DNA of 8,154 bases from Ruminococcus sp. UBA3855 (GCA_002392545.1 DGHF01000145.1:1-8154); one strand, 5' to 3'; counted from the first letter of the stretch, positions 1 to 7,332 are shown. The notes: generated by a model from the letters alone, not told the origin. Program-made: numbers and translations.

Positions 1-522
1 ATTATGTTACCCAAAATGAACGGGCTTGATGTGCTCAAATGCCTGAGAAAACGCAAAATTTCCACCCCTGTTCTGCTCCTGACCGCAAAATCTGACACGG
101 AAGACAAAATTAAGGGGCTTGACAGTGGCGCAGATGATTATTTGACAAAGCCCTTTGTCAGCGGTGAACTCCTTGCAAGAGTGCGTTCCCTCACCAGAAG
201 AAAGGGAGAAGTCGTCACGGATGAATTCACATTTGGGGACATTGCCCTCAATAAAAGTACTTTCTCTTTGAGCAAGGACGGGCAGTTTGTCAAGCTCTCC
301 CTCAAGGAATATCAGATTATGGAAATGCTGATTGCAAATCCAAGACAGTTGATTCCGAAGGAGCGTTTCATTGAAAAAATCTGGGGCTATGAAAGTGATG
401 TGGAATATAACAATGTAGAAGTTTATATTTCATTCCTGAGAAAAAAGCTTTCTGTTGTGGGTTCAGATGTTACTATCAAGACAGCAAGAGGAATCGGCTA
501 TTTTCTGGAGGGCGGTTCTTAA
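1..522 (+). CDS. OmpR/PhoB-family response regulator, 5'-truncated by window edge
   Basis: DNA-binding response regulator of a two-component system. It should be phosphorylated by the kinase encoded next and then bind direct-repeat DNA. The visible 173 codons start inside the receiver domain at an Ile-Met-Leu-Pro stretch that normally follows the phospho-accepting Asp, so that Asp lies just before base 1. The rest of the receiver is intact: the switch Thr in LLLTAKSD and the conserved Lys in DYLTKPF. From about window residue 75 there is a complete winged-helix effector domain ending in the typical IKTARGIGYFLE. The first Met at base 4 is internal, not the start. The stop codon is immediately followed by the kinase ATG, and GGAGGG at 507-512 inside this gene serves as the kinase ribosome site, so the two are translationally linked. 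Family assignment is secure; the stimulus and subfamily (PhoP, VanR, CusR and so on) cannot be read from this fragment. Confidence 0.95.
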   Translation: MMLPKMNGLDVLKCLRKRKISTPVLLLTAKSDTEDKIKGLDSGADDYLTKPFVSGELLARVRSLTRRKGEVVTDEFTFGDIALNKSTFSLSKDGQFVKLSLKEYQIMEMLIANPRQLIPKERFIEKIWGYESDVEYNNVEVYISFLRKKLSVVGSDVTIKTARGIGYFLEGGS

Positions 523-2631
523 ATGAAAAAACTTTCCAATCTCAAAGAAATCAAAATACCCTCTATGCATGACATTCGGCGGTGGATTCTTGATTTCCGC
601 CGTGATGTTATCCGTATGATGCGGTTAAAATTTGTCGCCGTGGCAATGGGAATTTTAATTGTAGTATTCATGATTATGCTGAGTTCCATCAATATGATTA
701 TGAATACTGTCAGTGAATCGCAGTCCATGACATTACTCAAACAGATTGCTGAAAGTGAAAGATACAATAATATTGATGATATGCCTTTTCAGGGGATGCC
801 CCCCGATAAGCCCGACGGCGAAATTCCGCCGGAATTCCGTGAAATGACTCCCCCTGAACAACAGCCTGATTCCGAAATTTCAGAAACCATTGAAAATGTG
901 GATTTCGCTTTTGATGGAGCTGTCATGCCGTTGAAATTTGACGAACAGGAACATTTTCAGGAAAGAGAAAAATTTGATAATAGATGGTGGGAAGATTCAG
1001 ACTATTTTCGCACGCCCTTTGAAGATGACAGGGACGATGATTGGAATGATGACAATTTCGATGACGAATGGAAACCGCCGGAATGGGATGATTCCCAATT
1101 TTTCAGACGTGAACCAAATCCCGAAGAACAAATTACTCCTACTGAATACCAGAATAATCCTCCTGAAAATACTCCTGTTCCGGAAAGTCCTGCTCCTACC
1201 GAAGCCCCTCCGCCTGTGGAGAATCCTGCTCCGGTCGAAAACCCTGCTCCGGCTGAAAATACTGCACCTGCGGAAAACCCTGCTCCGGTCGAAAATCCTG
1301 CACCTGCGGAAAACCCTGCTCCGGTTGAAAATCCGCCCCCTGCGGAAAATCCTGCTCCGGTTGAAAATCCGCCCCCTGCTGAAAATGTTCCGCTTCCTGC
1401 TCCTAAAGAAACTGCTCCGCCCGAGACGGAAACCAACTCCGAAACAATGGAAATCATCACTTCTGAAGCTGATTTTCCTGAAACTTCTGAAAATTCGACA
1501 GAGGAAACAACAGAAACTGTTTTCGTCCCTGAAACTGTTCCGCCTATGCCCAACGGCTCAGACCCTCCGCCGGATGGTGTCGGAAATAATAATGAACAGT
1601 TCCGCCATGAAATGCGCCGTGACCGCTGGAATGTCATGGTGAATATTGACCATTTCGCCATTCTCACGGATGAGGAAGGGAATTTTGTCAGCCTGCGCAA
1701 TACAGAAGACTATACCGAAGACGAAGCCACAGAATTGATGGAAGGAATTCTCGCCAAGGGAAAACAACAGGGAATGTACGGCTGGATGCAATATTACATT
1801 GCAAGTAAAAGCTATGGCAATGTGATTGTTGTGACGGACAAGACCTCTGACCAAGGATTATTGAATAATTTATTCCGTACTACGGTAATTGTAGGATTGA
1901 TTATGCTTTTGATTCTCCTTGCGATTCTGATTATATTGTCAAAGCTGATTACTGACCCAGTGGAACAGGCTTTCGTCAGACAGAAACAATTCGTTTCTGA
2001 TGCAGGTCACGAATTGAAGACCCCTCTTGCAGTCATGACGGCGAATGCCGACATTCTACAGGACGAAATCGGCGAAAATAAATGGCTTGTCTATATGCAG
2101 GAACAAATCGGACGTATGAGCCAGCTTGTGAGTGATTTGCTCCGCCTTGCAAGAATGGACAATGCCACACAACAATATACTTTTGAAGATTTCGATTTAA
2201 GTCTTGCGGTGGCGGCGACGGCTTTACCGTTTGAAAGCAAAGCATTTGAAGAGCACAGAAACCTCGAAATTGATGTTCAGCCTGAAGTGCGCTATAATGG
2301 CAGTGAACAGCATATCCGCCAGTTGTGCGCTATTTTCATTGATAATGCTATCAAGTATTCCAACGAAAACGGTACTATCAAGGTCACGCTTCTGCAAAGA
2401 GGAGACCACCAGATTTTGGAGTTTTATAATACTGGATGTGAAATTTCTCCCTCTGAGACGGAAAAAATTTTTGAACGCTTCTATCGTGGCGACAAGGCAC
2501 GAAATAACAAGGGAAAAAGCGGTTACGGCTTAGGGCTTGCCATTGCTAAAAGTATTATGGACGTTCACAAAATCAAGATTCAGGTCACTTGTGAACAAGG
2601 TAAATGGATTCGCTTCTTGATGACAATGTAA
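523..2631 (+). CDS. Membrane sensor histidine kinase with long Pro/Asp-rich outside domain
   Basis: Sensor kinase partner of the upstream regulator, 702 residues. Order seen: basic cytoplasmic start; TM1 about 37-61; outside region 62-453; TM2 about 454-472; a linker of about 20 residues with no HAMP domain; HisKA with the phospho-acceptor His496 in SDAGHELKTP; then a HATPase with N box (Asn608 in FIDNAIKYSN), F box (IFERFYRGD) and G box GYGLGLA (667-673). The DxGxG position has Asn636 (YNTGCE), a substitution I believe is tolerated in many Firmicute kinases, so activity is still expected. The outside region is unusually large. It has an acidic, Trp/Phe-rich block (about 152-194: 18 of 43 residues D/E, five W), ten hexapeptide repeats (229-288), a Glu/Thr/Pro stretch to about 350, and a folded-looking segment (about 369-440) before TM2. 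Acidic residues could bind cations or cationic peptides; that is inference. The gene is read from ATG 523 with GGAGGG 10 nt upstream and ends at a terminator. Confidence 0.95.
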   Translation: MKKLSNLKEIKIPSMHDIRRWILDFRRDVIRMMRLKFVAVAMGILIVVFMIMLSSINMIMNTVSESQSMTLLKQIAESERYNNIDDMPFQGMPPDKPDGEIPPEFREMTPPEQQPDSEISETIENVDFAFDGAVMPLKFDEQEHFQEREKFDNRWWEDSDYFRTPFEDDRDDDWNDDNFDDEWKPPEWDDSQFFRREPNPEEQITPTEYQNNPPENTPVPESPAPTEAPPPVENPAPVENPAPAENTAPAENPAPVENPAPAENPAPVENPPPAENPAPVENPPPAENVPLPAPKETAPPETETNSETMEIITSEADFPETSENSTEETTETVFVPETVPPMPNGSDPPPDGVGNNNEQFRHEMRRDRWNVMVNIDHFAILTDEEGNFVSLRNTEDYTEDEATELMEGILAKGKQQGMYGWMQYYIASKSYGNVIVVTDKTSDQGLLNNLFRTTVIVGLIMLLILLAILIILSKLITDPVEQAFVRQKQFVSDAGHELKTPLAVMTANADILQDEIGENKWLVYMQEQIGRMSQLVSDLLRLARMDNATQQYTFEDFDLSLAVAATALPFESKAFEEHRNLEIDVQPEVRYNGSEQHIRQLCAIFIDNAIKYSNENGTIKVTLLQRGDHQILEFYNTGCEISPSETEKIFERFYRGDKARNNKGKSGYGLGLAIAKSIMDVHKIKIQVTCEQGKWIRFLMTM
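1207..1386 (+). repeat. Ten in-frame 18-bp repeats encoding P-x-P-x-E-N
   Basis: Inside the sensor kinase, residues 229-288 are ten back-to-back hexapeptides of the form (P/T)-(A/P)-P-(V/A)-E-N, for example PAPVEN, PAPAEN and PPPAEN. At DNA level the last six units form three 36-bp copies (1279-1314, 1315-1350, 1351-1386). Copies 2 and 3 differ at only a few bases, which points to recent tandem duplication. Such Pro/Glu repeats usually form an extended stalk. Here it would hold the membrane-distal acidic block away from the membrane or across the cell wall (inference). Confidence 0.95.
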
Positions 2632-2636
2632 AAATT

Positions 2637-2674
2637 GTTCCCTCTGTCAGATTTCTGGCGGAGGGAACATTTTT
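2637..2674 (+). terminator. Intrinsic terminator of the two-component operon
   Basis: GTTCCCTC (2637-2644) pairs perfectly with GAGGGAAC (2661-2668). Six inner pairs, including two G-T wobbles, extend the stem to 14 bp with an ATTT loop, and a run of five T follows. It begins 6 nt after the kinase stop codon and separates the regulator/kinase operon from the polysaccharide operon. Confidence 0.9.
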
Positions 2675-2680
2675 GAATAA

Positions 2681-2710
2681 TTTGTGAACAATTGTAAATA
2701 TTTTGTGAAC
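2681..2710 (+). promoter_or_regulatory. TTGTGAAC direct repeats, candidate response-regulator binding site
   Basis: TTGTGAAC at 2682-2689, TTGTAAAT at 2692-2699 and TTGTGAAC at 2703-2710 lie 10 and 11 bp apart, so one per helical turn on the same face. OmpR/PhoB-type regulators commonly bind such direct repeats. Related copies follow at 2811 (TTGTGAAA), 2832 (TTGTCAAT) and 2844 (TTGTGATT), and one lies at 2589 in the kinase 3' end. The sites are 200 bp or more upstream of the -35 of the polysaccharide promoter, which is far for classical activation. Assignment to the adjacent regulator is inference from position and spacing. Confidence 0.35.
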
Positions 2711-2907
2711 GAACCAATATTTTGAAAGTTCAGTTGTTTTAATAAATGAAGGCACAAAACGGAAAGCGCATCCAAGGCATCAGGGTGATGATTTCCGGAA
2801 ATGGAAAGCTTTGTGAAATAGGCTTGAAAAATTGTCAATAATCTTGTGATTTTCACTAGCTGTTTATACACTTTTTACAAAGATAAACATTTTTATTTGT
2901 TCTCTTA

Positions 2908-2936
2908 TTGACAAAAAAAAGAGAATCGTGTATAAT
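2908..2936 (+). promoter_or_regulatory. Consensus sigma-A promoter of the polysaccharide operon
   Basis: TTGACA at 2908-2913 and TATAAT at 2931-2936 are separated by exactly 17 bp, a perfect match to the housekeeping consensus. The predicted start is near 2943. The only genes downstream on this strand before a terminator are the phosphoglycosyl transferase and the Wzz-like protein, so this should drive both. Confidence 0.9.
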
Positions 2937-2942
2937 GAAGAT

Positions 2943-3218
2943 GTTCTGGAAAACAGCACTGTTAGGGAGAATCCGGATTTTTCAGTAAAATTTGTAAAAT
3001 TGTGGAAATGAAAAAACTCCGCATAAAGAGAAAGAAGCAAGATTGTGATACAGCAGGATGCCGACTGTATCAGCAATTGCATTACCTCCGTACCGGAAAT
3101 TGTTAGTTGAGAGGGACAGTTCGGTGCTTTTCCGTGATTTTGGCGGACAAGTCGGGAGGTTCAGAACCATACAAGTATCTGTTCGGTGTGGCAGGTACAA
3201 TTAAAGGGGGAGTTCAAG
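2943..3218 (+). promoter_or_regulatory. Long structured 5' leader (about 275 nt) before the sugar transferase gene
   Basis: The leader between the predicted start and the ATG at 3219 is far longer than needed for translation. The strongest structure is an imperfect hairpin at 3042-3077: ATTG-TGATACAG pairs with CTGTATCA-CAAT with one bulged G and an 11-nt loop. The CAATT at its 3' base (3074-3078) can alternatively pair with AATTG at 3098-3102, and ACCTCC near 3085-3090 can pair with GGAGGT near 3155-3160, so mutually exclusive folds are possible. GTTCGGTG occurs twice (3119-3126 and 3181-3188). I see no hairpin with a T-run, so a classical terminator-type attenuator is not apparent, and I do not recognise a known riboswitch. 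A 32-codon ORF (3008-3106) lies here without a good ribosome site. Regulation by the leader is inference. Confidence 0.4.
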
Positions 3219-3935
3219 ATGGTCAAGACAGTGAATCTGGCATATAAGGAAGGAACGGCAGAAAAGACGATTGCGCCGGTGATTACAGTACATACAAATG
3301 AGCGGATTCGTGCAGAACGTGAAATGTCCATGTTGCCGAAGAAGCCCGTTTATGATGGTTTAAAGCGTGTTACGGATGTGGTCTGTGCTGCTGCTGGACT
3401 TGCTGTGCTTGCTCCGCTGTTTCTGGTGACTGCTGCTGCGATTATGGCGAATGATTTTGGAAATCCGATTTATACACAAACCAGAATCGGAAAAAACGGT
3501 GATGAATTCAAAATTTACAAATTCCGCAGTATGTACCTCGATGCTGATGCAAGAAAAGAAGAACTCATGAAGCAAAATGAGGGAAAGGGTGTCAATTTCA
3601 AAATGGAGAATGACCCCAGAATTACTAAAGTCGGGATGTTCCTGCGGAAAACTTCGATTGACGAATTACCGCAGTTAGTCAATATTCTGAAAGGTGATAT
3701 GTCTGTCATTGGTCCGAGACCTTTCATTCCGGAAGAACAAGAGAGATTACCGGATGACAGGTTGCTGGTCAGACCCGGACTTTCCTGCTATTGGCAAGTC
3801 GGCGGAGGAAATAAACTTTCTGTTTCTGAACAGATTGCACTGGACAGAAAATACATCAAAGAACGCTCTGTTCTGACAGATATTAAAATTGTCTGGAAAA
3901 CAATTCTCCATGTTCTTGGCGGAAAGAACTGCTGA
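3219..3935 (+). CDS. Undecaprenyl-phosphate sugar phosphotransferase (monotopic phosphoglycosyl transferase)
   Basis: 238-residue bacterial sugar transferase (Bac_transf/WcaJ C-terminal/PglC-like family). It starts surface-polysaccharide repeat units by moving a sugar-1-phosphate from a UDP-sugar to undecaprenyl phosphate at the cytoplasmic face. Seen: a 45-residue N-terminal lead-in; KR at 49-50 and Asp53 before one hydrophobic re-entrant helix (about 54-76) with Ala65-Pro66 where PglC has Ser-Pro; the YKFRSM motif (100-105); the catalytic pair Asp148-Glu149 in SIDELPQLVNILKGDMS; GPRP (165-168); RPGLSCYWQVGGGN (185-198); and a C-terminal helix. The four extra membrane helices of long WcaJ/WbaP proteins are absent, so this is the compact core form. 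ATG 3219 is preferred over the in-frame GTG at 3186 because AGGGGGAG (3205-3212) sits 6 nt before it and the family alignment starts later. The sugar donor cannot be deduced. It is probably co-transcribed with the next gene: 91 bp apart, no terminator seen between them. Confidence 0.93.
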   Translation: MVKTVNLAYKEGTAEKTIAPVITVHTNERIRAEREMSMLPKKPVYDGLKRVTDVVCAAAGLAVLAPLFLVTAAAIMANDFGNPIYTQTRIGKNGDEFKIYKFRSMYLDADARKEELMKQNEGKGVNFKMENDPRITKVGMFLRKTSIDELPQLVNILKGDMSVIGPRPFIPEEQERLPDDRLLVRPGLSCYWQVGGGNKLSVSEQIALDRKYIKERSVLTDIKIVWKTILHVLGGKNC

Positions 3936-4018
3936 TATTTCCAGAAATACTTACCAATTCACGGGTACTTCATCTATAGGGGTGGAGTTCCTGTGTTGTG
4001 TTTTCGTTGATTTTTTGT

Positions 4019-4024
4019 AGGAGG
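4019..4024 (+). promoter_or_regulatory. Ribosome binding site that decides the Wzz-like start
   Basis: AGGAGG lies only 2 nt before the first ATG (4027) but 5 nt before the directly following ATG (4030). The second spacing is closer to the usual optimum, so translation most likely starts at 4030, one residue later than the longest reading frame. Confidence 0.7.
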
Positions 4025-4029
4025 ATATG

Positions 4030-5586
4030 ATGGAAAAAAAGAACGAACATTATTTGAATGTCACACTCAAAAATAATGAGGAAAATGACGAGGAGGAAGT
4101 TGCCCTTTCATTGTCAGCATTTTTGCGGGCATTAAAACGGTTTCTGCTGATATGGATTGTCGTGGCGATTGTGGTGGGATTATTGATTCCTTCCTATATT
4201 GCGCTGTTTCAGGCTGACCAGTACAAGAATCTCAGTGCCATGGTGAGTTTCAATTATTCCGGCATTGAGAATGGTAAAGCCCCTGACGGCAGTGAATTTG
4301 ATGTATACACACTGAAGAATCCGGCAGTTGTACAGGAAGCTTTGCTGGAAATGGGCGAAGACCTTGACGAACTCGAAACAATCCGTCAGGGTATTTCCAT
4401 TCAGGGTGTTGTACCGGAAAATATCATTGACAAAATGACTGGTTATATCAGTATTTTTGAACAGGGAAGCACAAAGGCACTGGAAGAAATTCTCGCCACC
4501 AGTTATTATTCCACACAATATGTTCTGACATTCAATTATTCCAAAACTTCTTTCAAGGGTGAAAAAGCTGTGGAGCTTTTCAACACCATTCTGGAAAAAT
4601 ACCGGAGCTATTTCTTTAAGACTTATGGCTTTAATGAGGCTCTGGGAAGTGCGGTGACTGCCATTGATTATAAAAACTATGATTATTCAGAAGCAATTGA
4701 TGTATTTGATTCTACATTGAGTTCCTTGCAGGATTATGTCAATAATCTTTCCAAAACGGACACCACTCGTTTCCGTTCCAGTCAGACAGGTTACACATTT
4801 GCTGACCTTTCCAGAGCTATTACCACCATCAGAGAAGTGAACCTTGATTTGCTTTCTTCTTATGTGACTGTCAATAATGTCACAAAGGATGCCAATGCAT
4901 TGATGGATTATTATAACTACAGAATCGACGTTCTGACCAGAGACAGAAACGTCCAGCAGGAATATTTGCAGGCAGTGACAGATGCGCTTGATATGTATGA
5001 AAAAGATACTGTTTTTGTGATGAACGGAAGCGACAGCACTTCCAGCAATATGCAGTTCTCTCAGAGTTCTGATGAGTATGATAAGCTTGTCAATGAAAAA
5101 GTGGATGCTCAGAAAACAGTTGCAACCCGTACCCAGCAAATCAATAATTATCAGAAGAGAATTCTTGCACTGAAAGGAAAATCAGTTGCTTCACAAGATA
5201 AGATTACTAAGACAGAGGCAGACCTTGAAGATCTCAATACACAGGTTAATGACCTTTTGGAAAAGGTGAATGTGACTTCTGATGAATATTATCAGACAGT
5301 ATTCCTTTCTAATTCTTACCGGATTCTTGTGCAGGCAAGCTCTTCCGGACTGCACAGCACAAAGAACATTATTAAGCTTGCGGTGCAACCTGTTGTCATT
5401 GGGGAAGCATTGATTTTCGTGCTGTATTTTGGCGGTTGTTTTGTTCTTTCTCTGATTGAAGAAACCAGAAAGAGAAAGCTCATCAAACAGGAGGAAAAAA
5501 GAGCAAAAGAGCAGGAAAAAGAAAGTGATTACCGCAGAAATTTCCCTGCACCTGCTTCTGATGTATTTGACCCTGCTAACCCCTGA
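4030..5586 (+). CDS. Wzz/PCP-like polysaccharide chain-length determinant, long form
   Basis: 518-residue polysaccharide co-polymerase-type protein, expected to act with the flippase/polymerase machinery to set polysaccharide length or export. Seen: acidic cytoplasmic N-terminus; TM1 about 37-60; a large extracytoplasmic domain of about 390 residues; TM2 about 453-475; and a charged cytoplasmic tail of about 40 residues. The outside domain begins with a beta-rich Wzz-like part (ADQYKNLSAMVSFNY) and contains predicted long helices. A coiled-coil-like stretch (about 350-415, DKLVNEKVDAQKTVATRTQQ onward) precedes TM2. It is much longer than typical two-TM Firmicute CapA/YveK proteins (about 230 residues, from memory). 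No Walker kinase domain is fused, and no tyrosine kinase gene follows. It follows the sugar transferase and ends 18 bp before a strong terminator. The family call rests on topology, context and the N-terminal pattern rather than a single catalytic motif. Confidence 0.8.
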   Translation: MEKKNEHYLNVTLKNNEENDEEEVALSLSAFLRALKRFLLIWIVVAIVVGLLIPSYIALFQADQYKNLSAMVSFNYSGIENGKAPDGSEFDVYTLKNPAVVQEALLEMGEDLDELETIRQGISIQGVVPENIIDKMTGYISIFEQGSTKALEEILATSYYSTQYVLTFNYSKTSFKGEKAVELFNTILEKYRSYFFKTYGFNEALGSAVTAIDYKNYDYSEAIDVFDSTLSSLQDYVNNLSKTDTTRFRSSQTGYTFADLSRAITTIREVNLDLLSSYVTVNNVTKDANALMDYYNYRIDVLTRDRNVQQEYLQAVTDALDMYEKDTVFVMNGSDSTSSNMQFSQSSDEYDKLVNEKVDAQKTVATRTQQINNYQKRILALKGKSVASQDKITKTEADLEDLNTQVNDLLEKVNVTSDEYYQTVFLSNSYRILVQASSSGLHSTKNIIKLAVQPVVIGEALIFVLYFGGCFVLSLIEETRKRKLIKQEEKRAKEQEKESDYRRNFPAPASDVFDPANP

Positions 5587-5604
5587 TAATATTAGACAAC
5601 ATCA

Positions 5605-5635
5605 AAAAAGAGACGGATTTGTTCCGTCTCTTTTT
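5605..5635. terminator. Symmetric, probably bidirectional terminator between convergent genes
   Basis: AAAAAGAGACGGA (5605-5617) and TCCGTCTCTTTTT (5623-5635) form a perfect 13-bp inverted repeat around a TTTGT loop. Because the arms begin with A5 and end with T5, either strand gives a GC-rich stem followed by a U-run. It can therefore stop the polysaccharide operon on the plus strand and the WG-repeat lipoprotein gene, which ends 33 bp away, on the minus strand. Confidence 0.93.
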
Positions 5636-5667
5636 GTTTCAATTCAAAGGTGATGCTGGATTTGATT

Positions 5668-7332
5668 TTATTGGAATCTGAATTGTTGGGATGTGGAATC
5701 ATAGACAAGGTCAAATTCATAGGATTCGTGATAGCCTGCACTGAACTCATTTATGGTAGTATAGAATCTGTCGCCTTCATGGTAAAAGCCTTGCAATTCG
5801 GGTGCAATGTCAAGCTGATAGGGAATATTGTCTTTTACGCTGTAAAGCATGGTGCTCCATCCAGAACCATATGCACCGTAATCGCAATAGAAAAATCCTT
5901 TTCCCTGATATTCTTCATAATATCCATTGTTACTTTGATAATAGCTCAAACCGTTATACCCTTCGGGCATGAATGTAGTATTTCCGGATGAATCAATGAA
6001 ACAAACAGAATCAATTACATCTTGGTCTTTTATCAGAATAAAGAATGCTTCTTTCCGGTTATTTCCGTCAAAATCAGCACAGGTGAATGCAGCAACTGTT
6101 CCCATATTTTGCGCTTGGTTGTAAAGCTGTTCTTCTGTAAGTCCCTCAGAAACAGGAATGTCAGAAATTTCACTCATCTGAATTTTGTCAGGGGAAACTT
6201 CAATCACTCCCCACAGACCTCCGGATTTTGCCCATGCTTTCCCCTGATACAGAGGGCTGATTTCTTCCAGTTCACCAAATGGAATGATTGGCTCTCCGTC
6301 AACGGAATATAAAGCATACTGCCCATTCTGACAAAGAACCACAGTTCCGTCTGTTGCATCAAATGCTGTCCAGTCCGTGTAATGCCCGTTTTCATCATAA
6401 ATCAGCATGGAACGGTTTCTTTCCCATGCATCATCATAGGCGAAATCAATCACAGTATTTCCATTCTGGTCAACATAACCCCATTTTCCGTCTTTCTTAA
6501 CAGGAATAATTCCCTCATGCAGTCGTCCAGCATCTTCATAAATAAAGTCTGTGATAAGTTCATTATTAGTGACAAGAGCATATTTTCCATTCTGCCAGTC
6601 CGTTTCATACCAGATATAATTTCCATCATCATGCTTGGTTGCTTCTTGAACCGGATAAGCGGTTAAAGGTTTAATCCTGTCGCTGTATTCTTCGCCGTCA
6701 TTCATTCCGACAAGGCGGTGTTCTTCTTTACTCCAGCAAATGAAAGGCCATCCATTGGTAACTTCCTGATAATATTCACCACTAACCAGCGGAGACAATG
6801 TGCCGTCACGGCTGATGTCACGGCACTGGTAATTTGCATCTTCAAGAATGCATTTTTCTCCAACTCCTACACGGATTTCTCTGTATTCGGGAGGGGTTAA
6901 TATATTGCCTTCATAATCTGTGATTCCAAACAGTTCGCCCTTGCCATAGACACAAAGATTACTATACCATACTGTGTTATAGTCCAGATAGTCCGCCGTG
7001 AAAAAGTCGAATGATGTGTGCCCTTTGCAGATAATGCCTGCATAATCATAATCAAAAGTGGGTTCAATTGTCCATTTCCAAACCGGTTCTTCCGGAACGG
7101 TGATTTCGGTCTCTTCGTTTTCGGAAACTTCTGGAACAGCATTGTCTTCTTGCACTTCCGGAACAGATGCTTCTATAACAGGGCTGTCATCTTCCTGCAT
7201 GACAGAAGCTGTTTCGAAATTGTTGTCAGAAGAATCTGTGATAACATTGCTTGTTGTTTCTGACATTGTTCCACATCCAGAAAGCAGGATGCACATAGAT
7301 AATAAAAAAACAATGTTGCGTTTATATTTCAT
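5668..7332 (-). CDS. WG-repeat lipoprotein with calcium-site-like C-terminal motif
   Basis: 554-residue exported lipoprotein of unknown function. Residues 1-20 are a lipoprotein signal peptide (basic MKYKR, hydrophobic core, lipobox LSGC with Cys20), predicting anchoring to the outer face of the membrane. An acidic Ser/Thr/Pro-rich linker (about 21-85) follows. The middle (about 130-385) carries WG-type repeats: clear ones at GKWGYVDQNG (282-291) and GLWGVIEV (372-379), degenerate ones at GELFGITDYEG (132-142), GKYALVTNN (249-257) and GQYALYSVDG (337-346). The C-terminal part (about 415-554) opens with ADFDGNNRKEAF, resembling FG-GAP/EF-like calcium sites, and is rich in aromatics. WG repeats are thought to be beta-propeller-like binding modules; the ligand is unknown. 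ATG 7332 is chosen because it precedes the signal peptide directly; a TTG at 7335 is the only longer option. There is no normal ribosome site next to the start, because a mobile-element-like sequence begins there. Transcription should come from the minus-strand promoter at 7761-7789. Confidence 0.9.
   Translation of the reverse strand: MKYKRNIVFLLSMCILLSGCGTMSETTSNVITDSSDNNFETASVMQEDDSPVIEASVPEVQEDNAVPEVSENEETEITVPEEPVWKWTIEPTFDYDYAGIICKGHTSFDFFTADYLDYNTVWYSNLCVYGKGELFGITDYEGNILTPPEYREIRVGVGEKCILEDANYQCRDISRDGTLSPLVSGEYYQEVTNGWPFICWSKEEHRLVGMNDGEEYSDRIKPLTAYPVQEATKHDDGNYIWYETDWQNGKYALVTNNELITDFIYEDAGRLHEGIIPVKKDGKWGYVDQNGNTVIDFAYDDAWERNRSMLIYDENGHYTDWTAFDATDGTVVLCQNGQYALYSVDGEPIIPFGELEEISPLYQGKAWAKSGGLWGVIEVSPDKIQMSEISDIPVSEGLTEEQLYNQAQNMGTVAAFTCADFDGNNRKEAFFILIKDQDVIDSVCFIDSSGNTTFMPEGYNGLSYYQSNNGYYEEYQGKGFFYCDYGAYGSGWSTMLYSVKDNIPYQLDIAPELQGFYHEGDRFYTTINEFSAGYHESYEFDLVYDSTSQQFRFQ

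Noticed and set aside
938..1642. 234-codon plus-strand frame inside the kinase, Leu/Arg/Lys repeats
   Set aside because: Shifted frame of the 18-bp repeats, which contain no stop in any frame; the kinase frame has both catalytic domains and is clearly the real one.
1002..1700. Long minus-strand open frame, Gly/Ser-rich
   Set aside because: Antisense shadow of the Pro/Glu repeat region of the kinase; the low-complexity composition arises from the repeat and no ribosome site is seen.
2428..2448. Asn636 in place of Asp in the kinase DxGxG position, as a sign of inactivity
   Set aside because: Asn at this site is, to my knowledge, common in related Firmicute kinases, and all other catalytic boxes are intact.
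2746..2841. 31-codon ORF starting MKAQNGKRIQ in the gap after the kinase
   Set aside because: No ribosome site or promoter in front of it, and it lies within the TTGTGAAC-rich region.
3008..3106. 32-codon leader ORF starting MKKLRIKRKK with three Cys
   Set aside because: Only a weak GTGGAA precedes it and it overlaps the main leader hairpin; kept as a remark, since a leader peptide cannot be excluded.
3186..3218. GTG start extending the sugar transferase by 11 residues
   Set aside because: The strong AGGGGGAG lies downstream of this GTG and serves the ATG at 3219.
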